From Massilia sp. (lineage in GTDB: Bacteria > Pseudomonadota > Gammaproteobacteria > Burkholderiales > Burkholderiaceae_D), in assembly GCA_003520365.1 (NCBI GenBank), contig DOUW01000463.1:507-8055 (forward strand): a DNA stretch of 7,549 nucleotides, given 5' to 3'. The notes below the pieces were generated by a model. The model was not told the origin of the DNA. It ran no database searches and worked only from the letters and a program-made list of their open reading frames with translations. This document shows, piece by piece, positions 1-6,044 of the stretch. How positions within the stretch are numbered: the stretch's first letter is position 1; the number at the start of each line of letters is the position of its first letter. A program made the position numbers and the translations under genes.

Positions 1-27
1 GCGTGGGCACGGAGTGCCCACCCTACG
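1..27. repeat. REP-like palindrome (GTAGGGTGGGCAC family)
   Basis: Positions 3-10 (GTGGGCAC) and 14-21 (GTGCCCAC) form a perfect 8-bp inverted repeat around a 3-nt loop, GGA. On the minus strand it begins CGTAGGGTGGGCAC and ends GTGCCCACGC, which I recognise as the style of short intergenic palindrome scattered through many proteobacterial genomes (REP-like elements). It lies in non-coding DNA downstream of the cupin gene, as such elements usually do, and might also act as a transcription end or mRNA stabiliser for the minus-strand operon. There is no T-run on either side, so it is not a standard intrinsic terminator. That it is a multicopy family is recall and cannot be shown from one copy. 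Confidence 0.6.
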
Positions 28-94
28 GCCGATACCGCGTTCATCATTGATGACCGATTGATCCAGCGTCGGTTGAACGCGCAGCCGACCGGAA

Positions 95-469
95 TCAGCC
101 GCCCTGCCCGCGCGGGTCCCTGGTCGGGCCGCCGCTGCGCACCGGACCCAGCAGGATGGTCATCAGGGCCACCGCGTCGACGTTGGCGCGGATCGCGTGC
201 GGTTCGCCGCCGGCCAGATACACCATTTCGTTCGGACGCAGGACGATCGTTCGGCCATGGGCGTCGAAGGCGATTTCTCCTTCCAGGCACAGCAGCGTCA
301 TCTCGCCTTCGACCCGGTGCTCGGGCATCGGCTTGTCCTTGGGAACGACCAATCGGATCAGTTCCATGTGTTCGGTCTTCGCCAGCGCGATCGACGTGAA
401 ATTGGCGATGTCGTCTTCGCCGCGTTGCAAGGCGATCCGTTCGCCCGATGCTGCGTGTTGCAAGGCCAT
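95..469 (-). CDS. small single-domain cupin protein
   Basis: This 124-residue protein has the pattern of a lone beta-barrel cupin. A first motif lies around residues 47-64 (KPMPEHRVEGE, then a Leu/Cys-rich strand ending LEGE), and a second around 78-92 (RPNEMVYLAGGEPH). Likely metal-binding positions are His51 and His91, perhaps with Glu56. The usual second His of motif 1 (HxH) is absent, so metal binding is uncertain. The tail after residue 108 is Gly/Pro/Arg-rich and probably disordered. No signal peptide is visible, so it is likely cytoplasmic. The start is well supported by AAGGAGG at 474-480, 4 nt upstream, just inside the gap after the preceding gene. It is the last gene of the minus-strand cluster, 12 bp after the DUF2461 gene. 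Substrate and function cannot be inferred; small cupins include enzymes, sensors and ligand-binding proteins. Confidence 0.88.
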   Translation of the reverse strand: MALQHAASGERIALQRGEDDIANFTSIALAKTEHMELIRLVVPKDKPMPEHRVEGEMTLLCLEGEIAFDAHGRTIVLRPNEMVYLAGGEPHAIRANVDAVALMTILLGPVRSGGPTRDPRGQGG

Positions 470-473
470 GCCG

Positions 474-480
474 CCTCCTT
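474..480 (-). promoter_or_regulatory. strong ribosome binding site of the cupin gene
   Basis: Read on the minus strand this is AAGGAGG, a near-perfect Shine-Dalgarno sequence 4 nt before the ATG at 469-467. It starts within a few bases of the stop codon of the upstream gene (484-482), so ribosomes finishing that gene could re-initiate here. It fixes the cupin start. Confidence 0.8.
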
Positions 481-481
481 T

Positions 482-1168
482 TTACTCTTCTTCCGTATAT
501 GTCACGCCGCGCAGCCAGGTGACGAGCGCGAACGCATCCTCGAATCCGCGCGCCAGTTGCGGCACCAGCTGCTCCGGCTTGTTCAGGGCCAGGGGCACCT
601 CGGTCCAGGCAAAAAAGCTTTTCAGCTTGATGTACTCGATGTGCGGGTGGTCCGCATCGAACCCCTTCGGCGGCCGCTGCAGGCTGTCTTCTTCCAGCAG
701 GCTGCGGTAGGTCGCGCGCAGGTGTTTATTCTTTAATATTTTGGCGAACCCTGTCGCATCGTTGACGATGTGTTCGCGGATCGCCTTCAGGCGCGGGCTT
801 GGGGGCAGGTATTCGCCGGCGCCGAAACCCAGGGTGCCGTCGCCCTCGATCTGGAAATAATAAGTCGGGCCGGCCCCGGCGCTCGGGCGGCGCTTGTCGT
901 TCGGCGCGATGCCGGCCGAGAAGCGCGTCTTATAGGGCGTCTTGTCGTTGGAAAAACGGATGTCGCGGTTGATGCGGAACATCGCCTTCTTCGGGTCGCA
1001 GGCGGCGACCTGCTTGTCGAACTTCGCCAGTTCGCGGATCAGCTCGCTGACCACGTCATGGAACTCTTCGCGCAGGATGTCGTAGCGCGGTTTGTTCATG
1101 ATGAACCAGGGGCGGGCGTTGTTTTCTTTGAGCTCGGTCAGGTATTGCGTCAGGTCACGCAGGTGCAT
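482..1168 (-). CDS. DUF2461 domain-containing protein (TIGR02453 type)
   Basis: This 228-residue soluble protein matches the DUF2461 / TIGR02453 family along its whole length. Family hallmarks visible are the N-terminal helix with NNARPWF (residues 16-22), a highly charged core with FRINRDIRFSNDKTPYK (64-80), an aromatic beta-strand region with YYFQIE (103-108), and the C-terminal FDADHPHIEYIKLKSF (170-185). The biochemical role of the family is not established. Its conserved Arg/Asp/Lys cluster suggests a ligand- or nucleic-acid-binding surface, but that is inference. No signal peptide or membrane segment is seen. It sits 24 bp after the protease gene and 12 bp before the cupin gene, so co-transcription is likely. 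The start has only a weak Shine-Dalgarno upstream, and translation may depend on the genes before it. Confidence 0.9.
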   Translation of the reverse strand: MHLRDLTQYLTELKENNARPWFIMNKPRYDILREEFHDVVSELIRELAKFDKQVAACDPKKAMFRINRDIRFSNDKTPYKTRFSAGIAPNDKRRPSAGAGPTYYFQIEGDGTLGFGAGEYLPPSPRLKAIREHIVNDATGFAKILKNKHLRATYRSLLEEDSLQRPPKGFDADHPHIEYIKLKSFFAWTEVPLALNKPEQLVPQLARGFEDAFALVTWLRGVTYTEEE

Positions 1169-1192
1169 GGAAAGTCCGGAAAGTGTAATGAA

Positions 1193-2377
1193 TTAGTCGC
1201 TCTGGCGCGGGCGCTTGCCGACCGTGACGTCCACCGTCGCCTCCCGGTTCTGGCGCATCAGCGTCAGGCGCGCCTTGGCGCCCGGCTCGAGCTGGGCGAC
1301 CAGGTTCAGCATGTCGCCGGTGCTGGCGACCGGCTTGCCCTCGACCGCGAGCAGGATGTCGCCCGGGCGCACGCCGGCACGGTCGGCCGGACCGTTGCGC
1401 ACCACGCCGGCAATGATGGCGCCGCTCTTGCGCGCCAGGCCGAAGCTGTCCGCCAGTTCCGGCGTGATGTCCTGCGATTCGATGCCGATCCAGCCACGGA
1501 CCACCTGGCCGTGCTTGATGATCGACTCGAGCACCGTGCGCGCGGTGGAGACCGGGATGGCGAAGCCGATGCCGATCGAGCCGCCGGTCTGCGAATAGAT
1601 CGCCGAATTGATGCCCAGCAGGTTGCCGTGGGTGTCGACCAGGGCGCCGCCCGAGTTACCGAAGTTGATCGCGGCGTCGGTCTGGATGAAATTCTCGAAG
1701 TGGTTGATGTGCAGGTTGTTGCGCCCCACCGCCGAGATGATGCCCATGGTGACGGTCTGCCCGACGCCGAAGGGGTTGCCGATCGCCAGCACGACGTCGC
1801 CGACGCGCGCCTCGTCCGGCTGGCCCAGCACCATCACCGGCAGATTGCGCTCCTTGATGCGGATCACGGCAAGATCGGTCTCGGGATCGGTGCCGACGAT
1901 TTTTGCCGTAGCCTTGCGTCCGTCGGCCAGGCCGACCTCGATCGCGTCGGCGCCTTCGACCACGTGGTTGTTGGTGATGATGTAGCCCTCGGCGCTGACG
2001 ATCACGCCCGAACCGAGGCTGGCCAGCTGCTCCTGGGGCGGCAGGCGGTCGCCGAAGAAGCGGCGGAAAAAGGGGTCTTTCAGGATCGGATGCGCTTCGC
2101 GCGAAGCCTTGCTGGTCAAAATGTTGACCACCGCGGGCATGGCGCGCCCGGCCGCTTCGCGGTAGCTGCCGGCGGCCGGTACCGATTGCGCCTGCAGCAC
2201 CGGCACCGTGCTGGCCTTCGGCCCGACCGGCACCTGGATGGGCGCACGTCCCAGCCAGTCAGGACGGAACACGGTGAGGACGAAATAGATCGCCAGCACG
2301 ATCGTGACCGCCTGGGCGAACAGCAGCCAGAGCCGGCGCGCCGTGCCGGGCTGGCTTGTGTTGGGAAGATCTTTCAC
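1193..2377 (-). CDS. DegS/HtrA-type serine protease, membrane-anchored, one PDZ domain
   Basis: This 394-residue protein is an S1C (HtrA) protease. A single N-terminal hydrophobic segment (residues 15-37) should anchor it in the inner membrane with the rest in the periplasm. The trypsin-like domain spans about 75-280 and holds the full triad: His138 (TNNHVV), Asp168 (TDLAVI) and Ser242 (GNSGGAL). One PDZ domain follows (about 295-390; GWIGIE, then [12 protein letters not shown]). One TM plus one PDZ is the DegS layout, whereas DegP and DegQ have a signal peptide and two PDZ domains. Many betaproteobacterial annotations call such proteins Do-family or DegQ-like. The family degrades or senses misfolded envelope proteins; whether this one cleaves an anti-sigma factor is unknown. 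The residue two before GNSGG is Asn and one before is Phe, a position known to vary. The start is GTG (2377-2375), overlapping the mscL stop as GTGA, with a weak ribosome site. Confidence 0.93.
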   Translation of the reverse strand: MKDLPNTSQPGTARRLWLLFAQAVTIVLAIYFVLTVFRPDWLGRAPIQVPVGPKASTVPVLQAQSVPAAGSYREAAGRAMPAVVNILTSKASREAHPILKDPFFRRFFGDRLPPQEQLASLGSGVIVSAEGYIITNNHVVEGADAIEVGLADGRKATAKIVGTDPETDLAVIRIKERNLPVMVLGQPDEARVGDVVLAIGNPFGVGQTVTMGIISAVGRNNLHINHFENFIQTDAAINFGNSGGALVDTHGNLLGINSAIYSQTGGSIGIGFAIPVSTARTVLESIIKHGQVVRGWIGIESQDITPELADSFGLARKSGAIIAGVVRNGPADRAGVRPGDILLAVEGKPVASTGDMLNLVAQLEPGAKARLTLMRQNREATVDVTVGKRPRQSD

Positions 2378-2820
2378 TGGGTCGGTCCAGGGCGGGCGGG
2401 ATCGCGCAGCGCATCGCGGATTTCGCGCAGCAGCACGATGTCTTCGGGCGTGGCCGGCGCCTTGGCTGCTTCCTCGGGCATGACGCGCTGGCGCAGGCGG
2501 TTCATCAGGCGCACCATCTGGAAGATGATGAAGGCGAGGATGATGAAGTTCAGCAAGATGGTGATGAAGTTGCCGTAGGCGATCACGGCGCCGGCTTTTT
2601 TCGCTTCCGCCAGCGCCAGCCCATAGGCCTGGCCGTTCAGGGGAATATAGTAGCTGGCGAAATCGAGGCCGCCGAACAGGCGGCCGATGGGCGGCATGAT
2701 GACGTCCTGGACCAGCGAATCGACGATGCGCCCGAAGGCACCGCCGATGATCACGCCGACCGCCAGGTCGATCACATTGCCGCGCATCGCAAATTTTTTA
2801 AACTCTTCCATCATCGCCAT
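2374..2820 (-). CDS. mscL: large-conductance mechanosensitive channel MscL
   Basis: This 148-residue inner-membrane channel opens under membrane tension and releases solutes during hypo-osmotic shock. The amphipathic N-terminus ([23 protein letters not shown]) is the family signature. TM1 covers about residues 17-47 with the Gly-rich pore-lining face (GVIIGGAFG), TM2 about 79-108 ([17 protein letters not shown]), and the C-terminal helix about 125-139 ([14 protein letters not shown]). Length is close to the 136 residues of the E. coli protein, with a slightly longer periplasmic loop and tail. I chose the ATG at 2820 because AGGAGA lies 6 nt upstream and the protein then begins MAMMEEF. A longer reading from 2955 would add 45 residues unlike any MscL. 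The internal ATG at 2814 is a minor alternative. It is the first gene of the minus-strand cluster and diverges from petA. Confidence 0.97.
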   Translation of the reverse strand: MAMMEEFKKFAMRGNVIDLAVGVIIGGAFGRIVDSLVQDVIMPPIGRLFGGLDFASYYIPLNGQAYGLALAEAKKAGAVIAYGNFITILLNFIILAFIIFQMVRLMNRLRQRVMPEEAAKAPATPEDIVLLREIRDALRDPARPGPTQ

Positions 2821-2826
2821 TGCGTT

Positions 2827-2832
2827 TCTCCT
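2827..2832 (-). promoter_or_regulatory. ribosome binding site that sets the mscL start
   Basis: On the minus strand this reads AGGAGA, 6 nt before the ATG at 2820-2818. It rules out the upstream in-frame start at 2955 and makes the conserved MscL N-terminus the true start. Confidence 0.8.
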
Positions 2833-2905
2833 GTTTTTGATTAAGGTTCTTGTTGAAATAGCCAAAGCGATGATACCGCAAAGCCCTTGGATGCTGTACG
2901 CACGC

Positions 2906-2924
2906 GCCGGGTTCCACACCCGGC
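2906..2924. repeat. 7-bp inverted repeat in the mscL-petA intergenic region
   Basis: GCCGGGT (2906-2912) and ACCCGGC (2918-2924) are perfect inverted arms around TCCAC. No T-run follows on either strand, so a terminator is unlikely. It could be a protein-binding dyad or a leftover REP-like element. Confidence 0.4.
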
Positions 2925-3059
2925 TGTCTACTCCGGATGCATGCCCTGCTTGCATGCAGGATGGCTGATCTGCAGCGCAGCATCGGTTGCCAACGGGACG
3001 CCTGTCCCCTTATTGCTGCGCACGTAATATTTTTTCTCCAATAAAGATTGCCATTCACA

Positions 3060-3065
3060 TATAAT
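3060..3065 (+). promoter_or_regulatory. petA: candidate -10 element of the petABC promoter
   Basis: This is a perfect TATAAT in the AT-rich DNA upstream of petA. It predicts transcription starting near 3072 and a leader of roughly 55-60 nt. No good -35 hexamer lies 16-18 bp upstream (the bases there read close to TCCAAT), so the promoter may need an activator, or the match may be partly fortuitous. Confidence 0.45.
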
Positions 3066-3128
3066 TTTGTGTTGCTGCAAGCTCTTTATTGATTCTAAAG
3101 TTTCGTAATTTCACGGAGTGGGGTTGGT

Positions 3129-3743
3129 ATGAGTAATGAAAAGCAGGTCGATTCAGGCCGGCGCGGCTTGCTCGTCGCTACATGCGCGGCGGGCGGGGTC
3201 GTCGGTGTAGCCACGGCAGGCGCCCTGGTCAGCACGTTCCAACCATCCGAGCGGGCCAAGGCGGCCGGCGCTCCGGTCGAAGTGGACATCTCGGACGTCA
3301 AGCCCGGCGAAATGAAGGTCGTCGAATGGCGCGGCAAGCCGGTCTGGATCCTGCGCCGCACGCCGGAAATGATGGCCAGCCTCCCGAAGAACGACGCGCT
3401 CCTCGCCGATCCGAACTCCGAGAAGATCTACCAGCTCGACATGCCGGAGTACGCGAAAAACGAATACCGCGCCCGCCCCGAGCACAAGGAAGTCCTGGTC
3501 ACCGTGGGCATCTGCTCGCACCTGGGCTGCTCGCCCTCTTCCCGTTTCGCCGAAGGTCCGCAGCCCAACCTGCCCGACAACTGGCACGGCGGCTTCCTCT
3601 GCCCCTGCCATGGGTCGACGTTCGACCTGGCCGGCCGCGTGTTCCAGAACAAGCCGGCCCCGACCAACATGGACGTGCCGCCGTACATGTACCTGTCCGA
3701 CAACAAGATCGTGATCGGCAAAGACGAAAAAGGGGAGGCATAA
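3129..3743 (+). CDS. petA: Rieske iron-sulfur subunit of the cytochrome bc1 complex
   Basis: This 204-residue protein is the ubiquinol-cytochrome c reductase iron-sulfur subunit. It carries electrons from ubiquinol at the Qo site of cytochrome b to cytochrome c1. The [2Fe-2S] cluster is bound by the two classic boxes: CSHLGC (residues 129-134, ligands Cys129 and His131) and CPCHGS (158-163, ligands Cys158 and His161). Cys134 and Cys160 form the stabilising disulfide in the family. The N-terminus has a twin-arginine pair (GRRGLLVAT, 10-18) before a single hydrophobic anchor (about 13-36), typical of Tat-dependent export with an uncleaved anchor. The soluble head ends with a standard PPYMYLSDNKIVIG strand. 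The start ATG has GGAG about 10 nt upstream. Its 3' end contains the petB ribosome site, and only one base separates its stop from petB. Confidence 0.98.
   Translation: MSNEKQVDSGRRGLLVATCAAGGVVGVATAGALVSTFQPSERAKAAGAPVEVDISDVKPGEMKVVEWRGKPVWILRRTPEMMASLPKNDALLADPNSEKIYQLDMPEYAKNEYRARPEHKEVLVTVGICSHLGCSPSSRFAEGPQPNLPDNWHGGFLCPCHGSTFDLAGRVFQNKPAPTNMDVPPYMYLSDNKIVIGKDEKGEA
3732..3738 (+). promoter_or_regulatory. petB ribosome binding site inside the petA 3' end
   Basis: GGGGAGG lies within the last codons of petA and 6 nt before the petB ATG at 3745. The layout suggests translational coupling that keeps Rieske and cytochrome b synthesis in step. Confidence 0.7.
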
Positions 3744-3744
3744 C

Positions 3745-5160
3745 ATGGGCGGCCCATTCAAGGAAACCAAGCTGCCGGCCACCGCGCCGGCCGGCCACCG
3801 CGCGCTGGCCTGGATCGACGACCGCTTCCCGCTGTCGAAACTCTGGTACGACCAATGGGGCCGCTACTACGCCCCGAAGAACTTCAACGTCTGGTACATC
3901 TTCGGCTCGCTGGCGATGCTGGTGCTGGTGCTGCAGATCGTCACCGGCATCTTCCTGACGATGCATTACAAGCCGGACGCGAACCTCGCCTTCGGCTCGG
4001 TCGAATACATCATGCGCGAAGTACCCTGGGGCTGGCTGGTGCGCTACATGCACTCGACCGGCGCCTCGGCCTTCTTCATCATCGTCTACCTGCACATGAC
4101 CCGCGGCCTGCTCTACGGCTCCTACCGCAAGCCGCGCGAGCTGATCTGGCTGTTCGGCTTCGCGATCTTCCTGTGCCTGATGGCCGAGGCCTTCTTCGGC
4201 TACCTGCTGCCATGGGGCCAAATGTCGTACTGGGGCGCCCAGGTGATCGTCAACCTGTTCGGTGCGATCCCCGTCATCGGACCGGACCTGTCGCTGTGGA
4301 TCCGCGGCGATTATGTGGTGTCGGACGCGACCCTGAACCGCTTCTTCGCCTTCCACGTCATCGCCCTGCCGCTGGTGCTGCTGGGCCTGGTGGCGGCGCA
4401 CCTGATCGCGCTGCACGAAGTGGGTTCCTCGAACCCGGACGGCATCGAAGTCAAGGACACCATCGGCGCCGACGGCCATCCGGTGGACGCGATCCCGTCG
4501 CACCCTTACTACACGACCAAGGATTTCTTCGGCGTCTCGGTGTTCCTGCTGATTTTCTCGGCAGTCGTGTTCTTCGCACCTGAGATGGGCGGCTACTTCC
4601 TCGAGTACAACAACTTCATCCCGGCCGACTCGATGAAGACCCCGCCGCACATCGCGCCGACCTGGTACTTCACGCCGTTCTACTCGGTGCTGCGCGCCAC
4701 CACCGCCGATTTCATGTACGTGCTGATGGCGGCGATTGCCCTGTATGTCGTGTTCATCTGGATGAAGTCGCGCCTGTCGTTCAAGGCCAAGGTGGCGATC
4801 GCCGTGATTGCCCTGCTGCTGATCGTCGGCATGCTGCCGCAGGTGCTGGAAGCGAAATTCTGGGGCGTAGTGCTGTTCGGCTCGTCGGTCGTGATCATCG
4901 CCTTCCTGCCGTGGCTGGACCACTCGCCGGTGAAGTCGATCCGCTACCGTCCGGACTGGCACAAGTGGGTGTATGCGCTGTTCGGCATCTCGTTCATCGC
5001 CCTGGGCTACCTCGGTACCCAGCTGCCGACCCCGGCGTACACCATCATTTCGCAGGTGTGCACCCTGTTGTACTTCAGCTTCTTCCTCCTGATGCCGTGG
5101 TGGAGCGCGGCCGGCCGCTTCAAGCCGCTGCCCAAGCGCGTGACTTTCCATCCGCATTGA
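3745..5160 (+). CDS. petB: cytochrome b of the bc1 complex
   Basis: This 471-residue integral membrane protein is the quinol-oxidising core of complex III. Heme ligands are visible as two His pairs: His103 and His117 in helix B (RYMHSTG to YLHMTRG, 13 residues apart), and His204 and His219 in helix D (FFAFHV to VAAHLIALHE, 14 residues apart). Other family marks are WGAQVIVN (163-170), GSSNPDG (227-233) and the Qo-site segment around 298-318. That segment reads PTWY (305-308) where most complexes have PEWY, so the Qo glutamate is replaced by Thr. After the normal eight-helix core the chain continues with hydrophobic segments at about 347-366, 373-391, 408-426 and 433-451, as in the longer beta/gammaproteobacterial versions; the exact helix count is uncertain. 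It starts 1 nt after petA and ends 24 bp before petC. Confidence 0.98.
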   Translation: MGGPFKETKLPATAPAGHRALAWIDDRFPLSKLWYDQWGRYYAPKNFNVWYIFGSLAMLVLVLQIVTGIFLTMHYKPDANLAFGSVEYIMREVPWGWLVRYMHSTGASAFFIIVYLHMTRGLLYGSYRKPRELIWLFGFAIFLCLMAEAFFGYLLPWGQMSYWGAQVIVNLFGAIPVIGPDLSLWIRGDYVVSDATLNRFFAFHVIALPLVLLGLVAAHLIALHEVGSSNPDGIEVKDTIGADGHPVDAIPSHPYYTTKDFFGVSVFLLIFSAVVFFAPEMGGYFLEYNNFIPADSMKTPPHIAPTWYFTPFYSVLRATTADFMYVLMAAIALYVVFIWMKSRLSFKAKVAIAVIALLLIVGMLPQVLEAKFWGVVLFGSSVVIIAFLPWLDHSPVKSIRYRPDWHKWVYALFGISFIALGYLGTQLPTPAYTIISQVCTLLYFSFFLLMPWWSAAGRFKPLPKRVTFHPH

Positions 5161-5184
5161 TCAACGGACAAGCCAAGGACAACC

Positions 5185-5946
5185 ATGAACTTCACGAAGA
5201 AACTGATCGCGATCCTGGCGCTGTTGCCGGGACTGGCATTCGCGGCCGAAGGCGGCTTCCCGCTCGACCGCGCACCGGAGCGCCACGACATGGCCTCGCT
5301 GCAGAACGGCGCCAAGCTGTTCGTCAACTATTGCCTGAACTGCCACTCGGCCAGTGCGATGCGCTACAACCGCCTGCGCGACCTGGGCCTGTCGGAGGAC
5401 CAGATCAGGAACAATTTGTTGTTCTCAGCCGACAAAGTGGGCGAGATGATGACGACGGCCATGCGCCCGGCCGATGCGAAAGCCTGGTTCGGCGCGGTGC
5501 CGCCGGATCTGTCGGTGATCGCCCGTGCGAAATCTTCGCCGGCCGGCAGCGGCGCCGACTACCTGTACACCTACCTGCGCACCTTCTACAAGGACGACAC
5601 CCGCCCGACCGGCTGGAACAACATGGTGCTGCCGAACGTGGCGATGCCGCATGCCATGTGGCAGTTGCAGGGTATCCGTACAGTAAAAATGACGGAAGCG
5701 CCGGATCCTCACGACGCCAACAAGACGATCCATAAGTTCGCCGGTTTCGAGCAGGTGACGCCGGGCACGATGAACGTCCAGGAGTTCGACACCGCGACTG
5801 CCGACCTGGTTGCCTACCTGAGCTGGATGGCTGAGCCGGCGCAAGGTACCCGCAAGAAACTCGGTGTTATCGTCCTGATTTTCCTGTCGATTTTCGCCTT
5901 CCTGGCCTGGCGTTTGAACGCTTCGTACTGGAAAGATGTGAAGTAA
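5185..5946 (+). CDS. petC: cytochrome c1 of the bc1 complex
   Basis: This 253-residue protein is the membrane-anchored c-type cytochrome that accepts electrons from the Rieske protein and passes them to soluble cytochrome c. A Sec signal peptide covers residues 1-20 (MNFTKKLIAILALLPG then LAFA), with likely cleavage before AEGGF. Covalent heme attachment is at CLNCH (Cys50, Cys53, His54). The sixth ligand is probably Met154 (NVAMPHAMW), by position and context within the family. A C-terminal transmembrane helix (about 225-243) leaves a short positive cytoplasmic tail. Length is normal for proteobacterial c1, without fusion to another cytochrome. The ATG at 5185 has AAGGA at 5175-5179. It is the last gene of petABC, and two hairpins follow. 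Confidence 0.98.
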   Translation: MNFTKKLIAILALLPGLAFAAEGGFPLDRAPERHDMASLQNGAKLFVNYCLNCHSASAMRYNRLRDLGLSEDQIRNNLLFSADKVGEMMTTAMRPADAKAWFGAVPPDLSVIARAKSSPAGSGADYLYTYLRTFYKDDTRPTGWNNMVLPNVAMPHAMWQLQGIRTVKMTEAPDPHDANKTIHKFAGFEQVTPGTMNVQEFDTATADLVAYLSWMAEPAQGTRKKLGVIVLIFLSIFAFLAWRLNASYWKDVK

Positions 5947-5955
5947 TTCGTTTTC

Positions 5956-5991
5956 ATTGCCCGCTTGGCTATAATACGGGCAATCATTTTT
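5956..5991 (+). terminator. possible petABC terminator hairpin with T-run
   Basis: ATTGCCCG (5956-5963) and CGGGCAAT (5977-5984) form a perfect 8-bp inverted repeat around a 13-nt loop, followed shortly by TTTTT at 5987-5991. It begins 10 nt after the petC stop. The loop is large for an intrinsic terminator, and the same loop contains a perfect TATAAT, so this DNA may end petABC transcripts, start sspA transcripts, or both. Confidence 0.5.
5970..5975 (+). promoter_or_regulatory. sspA: -10 element of a likely sspA promoter
   Basis: This is a perfect TATAAT in the context GGCTATAATACGGG. Transcription would begin near 5982 and give a leader of about 60 nt before sspA. The -35 region 16-18 bp upstream is poor (near TTCGTT). 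The bases just downstream of the -10 are GC-rich (ACGGGC), a discriminator type linked in other bacteria to ppGpp-sensitive promoters; that link is inference here. Confidence 0.55.
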
Positions 5992-5992
5992 C

Positions 5993-6029
5993 GGGGTGAG
6001 TCGCTCGGCGCTTCACCCCTTTGTTTCTT
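5993..6029 (+). terminator. second hairpin plus T-rich tract in the sspA leader
   Basis: GGGGTGA (5993-5999) pairs with TCACCCC (6013-6019), and TTTGTTTCTT follows at 6020-6029. It is shaped like an intrinsic terminator. It lies downstream of the TATAAT and immediately before the sspA ribosome site, so it either provides the main stop for petABC read-through or attenuates sspA transcription. Confidence 0.5.
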
Positions 6030-6044
6030 AAGGAACTATAAACC

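Larger units (their letters stand above)
2821..3128. other. divergent intergenic region between mscL and petA
   Basis: This 308-bp stretch has no convincing gene. It must carry the promoters of both the minus-strand mscL cluster and petABC. The petA-proximal third is AT-rich and includes a perfect TATAAT. On the mscL side I see only weak -10 candidates (TATTTC, TATCAT on the minus strand). Small inverted repeats are present: GCCGGGT (2906-2912) with ACCCGGC (2918-2924), two copies of TGCATGC (2938-2944 and 2951-2957), and GGGAC (2995-2999) with GTCCC (3004-3008). Each could be an operator, a hairpin or chance. No known regulator site is recognised. Confidence 0.6.

Noticed and set aside
41..53. 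TCATCA-T-TGATGA palindrome left of the cupin gene.
   Set aside because: It is short, has no known regulator match, and lies downstream of the cupin with no visible gene start beside it. A chance dyad cannot be excluded.
770..2578. A 602-codon open frame on the plus strand across the DUF2461, protease and mscL genes.
   Set aside because: It lies antisense to three clearly recognised genes, its product is Arg/Asp/Ala/His-rich with no known domain, and long antisense frames are common in GC-rich DNA.
2821..2955. An N-terminal extension of mscL starting at 2955.
   Set aside because: The 45 extra residues do not resemble any MscL, whereas the internal ATG at 2820 has a good ribosome site and the conserved N-terminus.
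3499..5157. A 552-codon open frame on the minus strand across petA and petB.
   Set aside because: It is antisense to Rieske and cytochrome b, and its low-complexity Arg/His/Gln/Glu-rich product is what antisense of a hydrophobic membrane gene gives.
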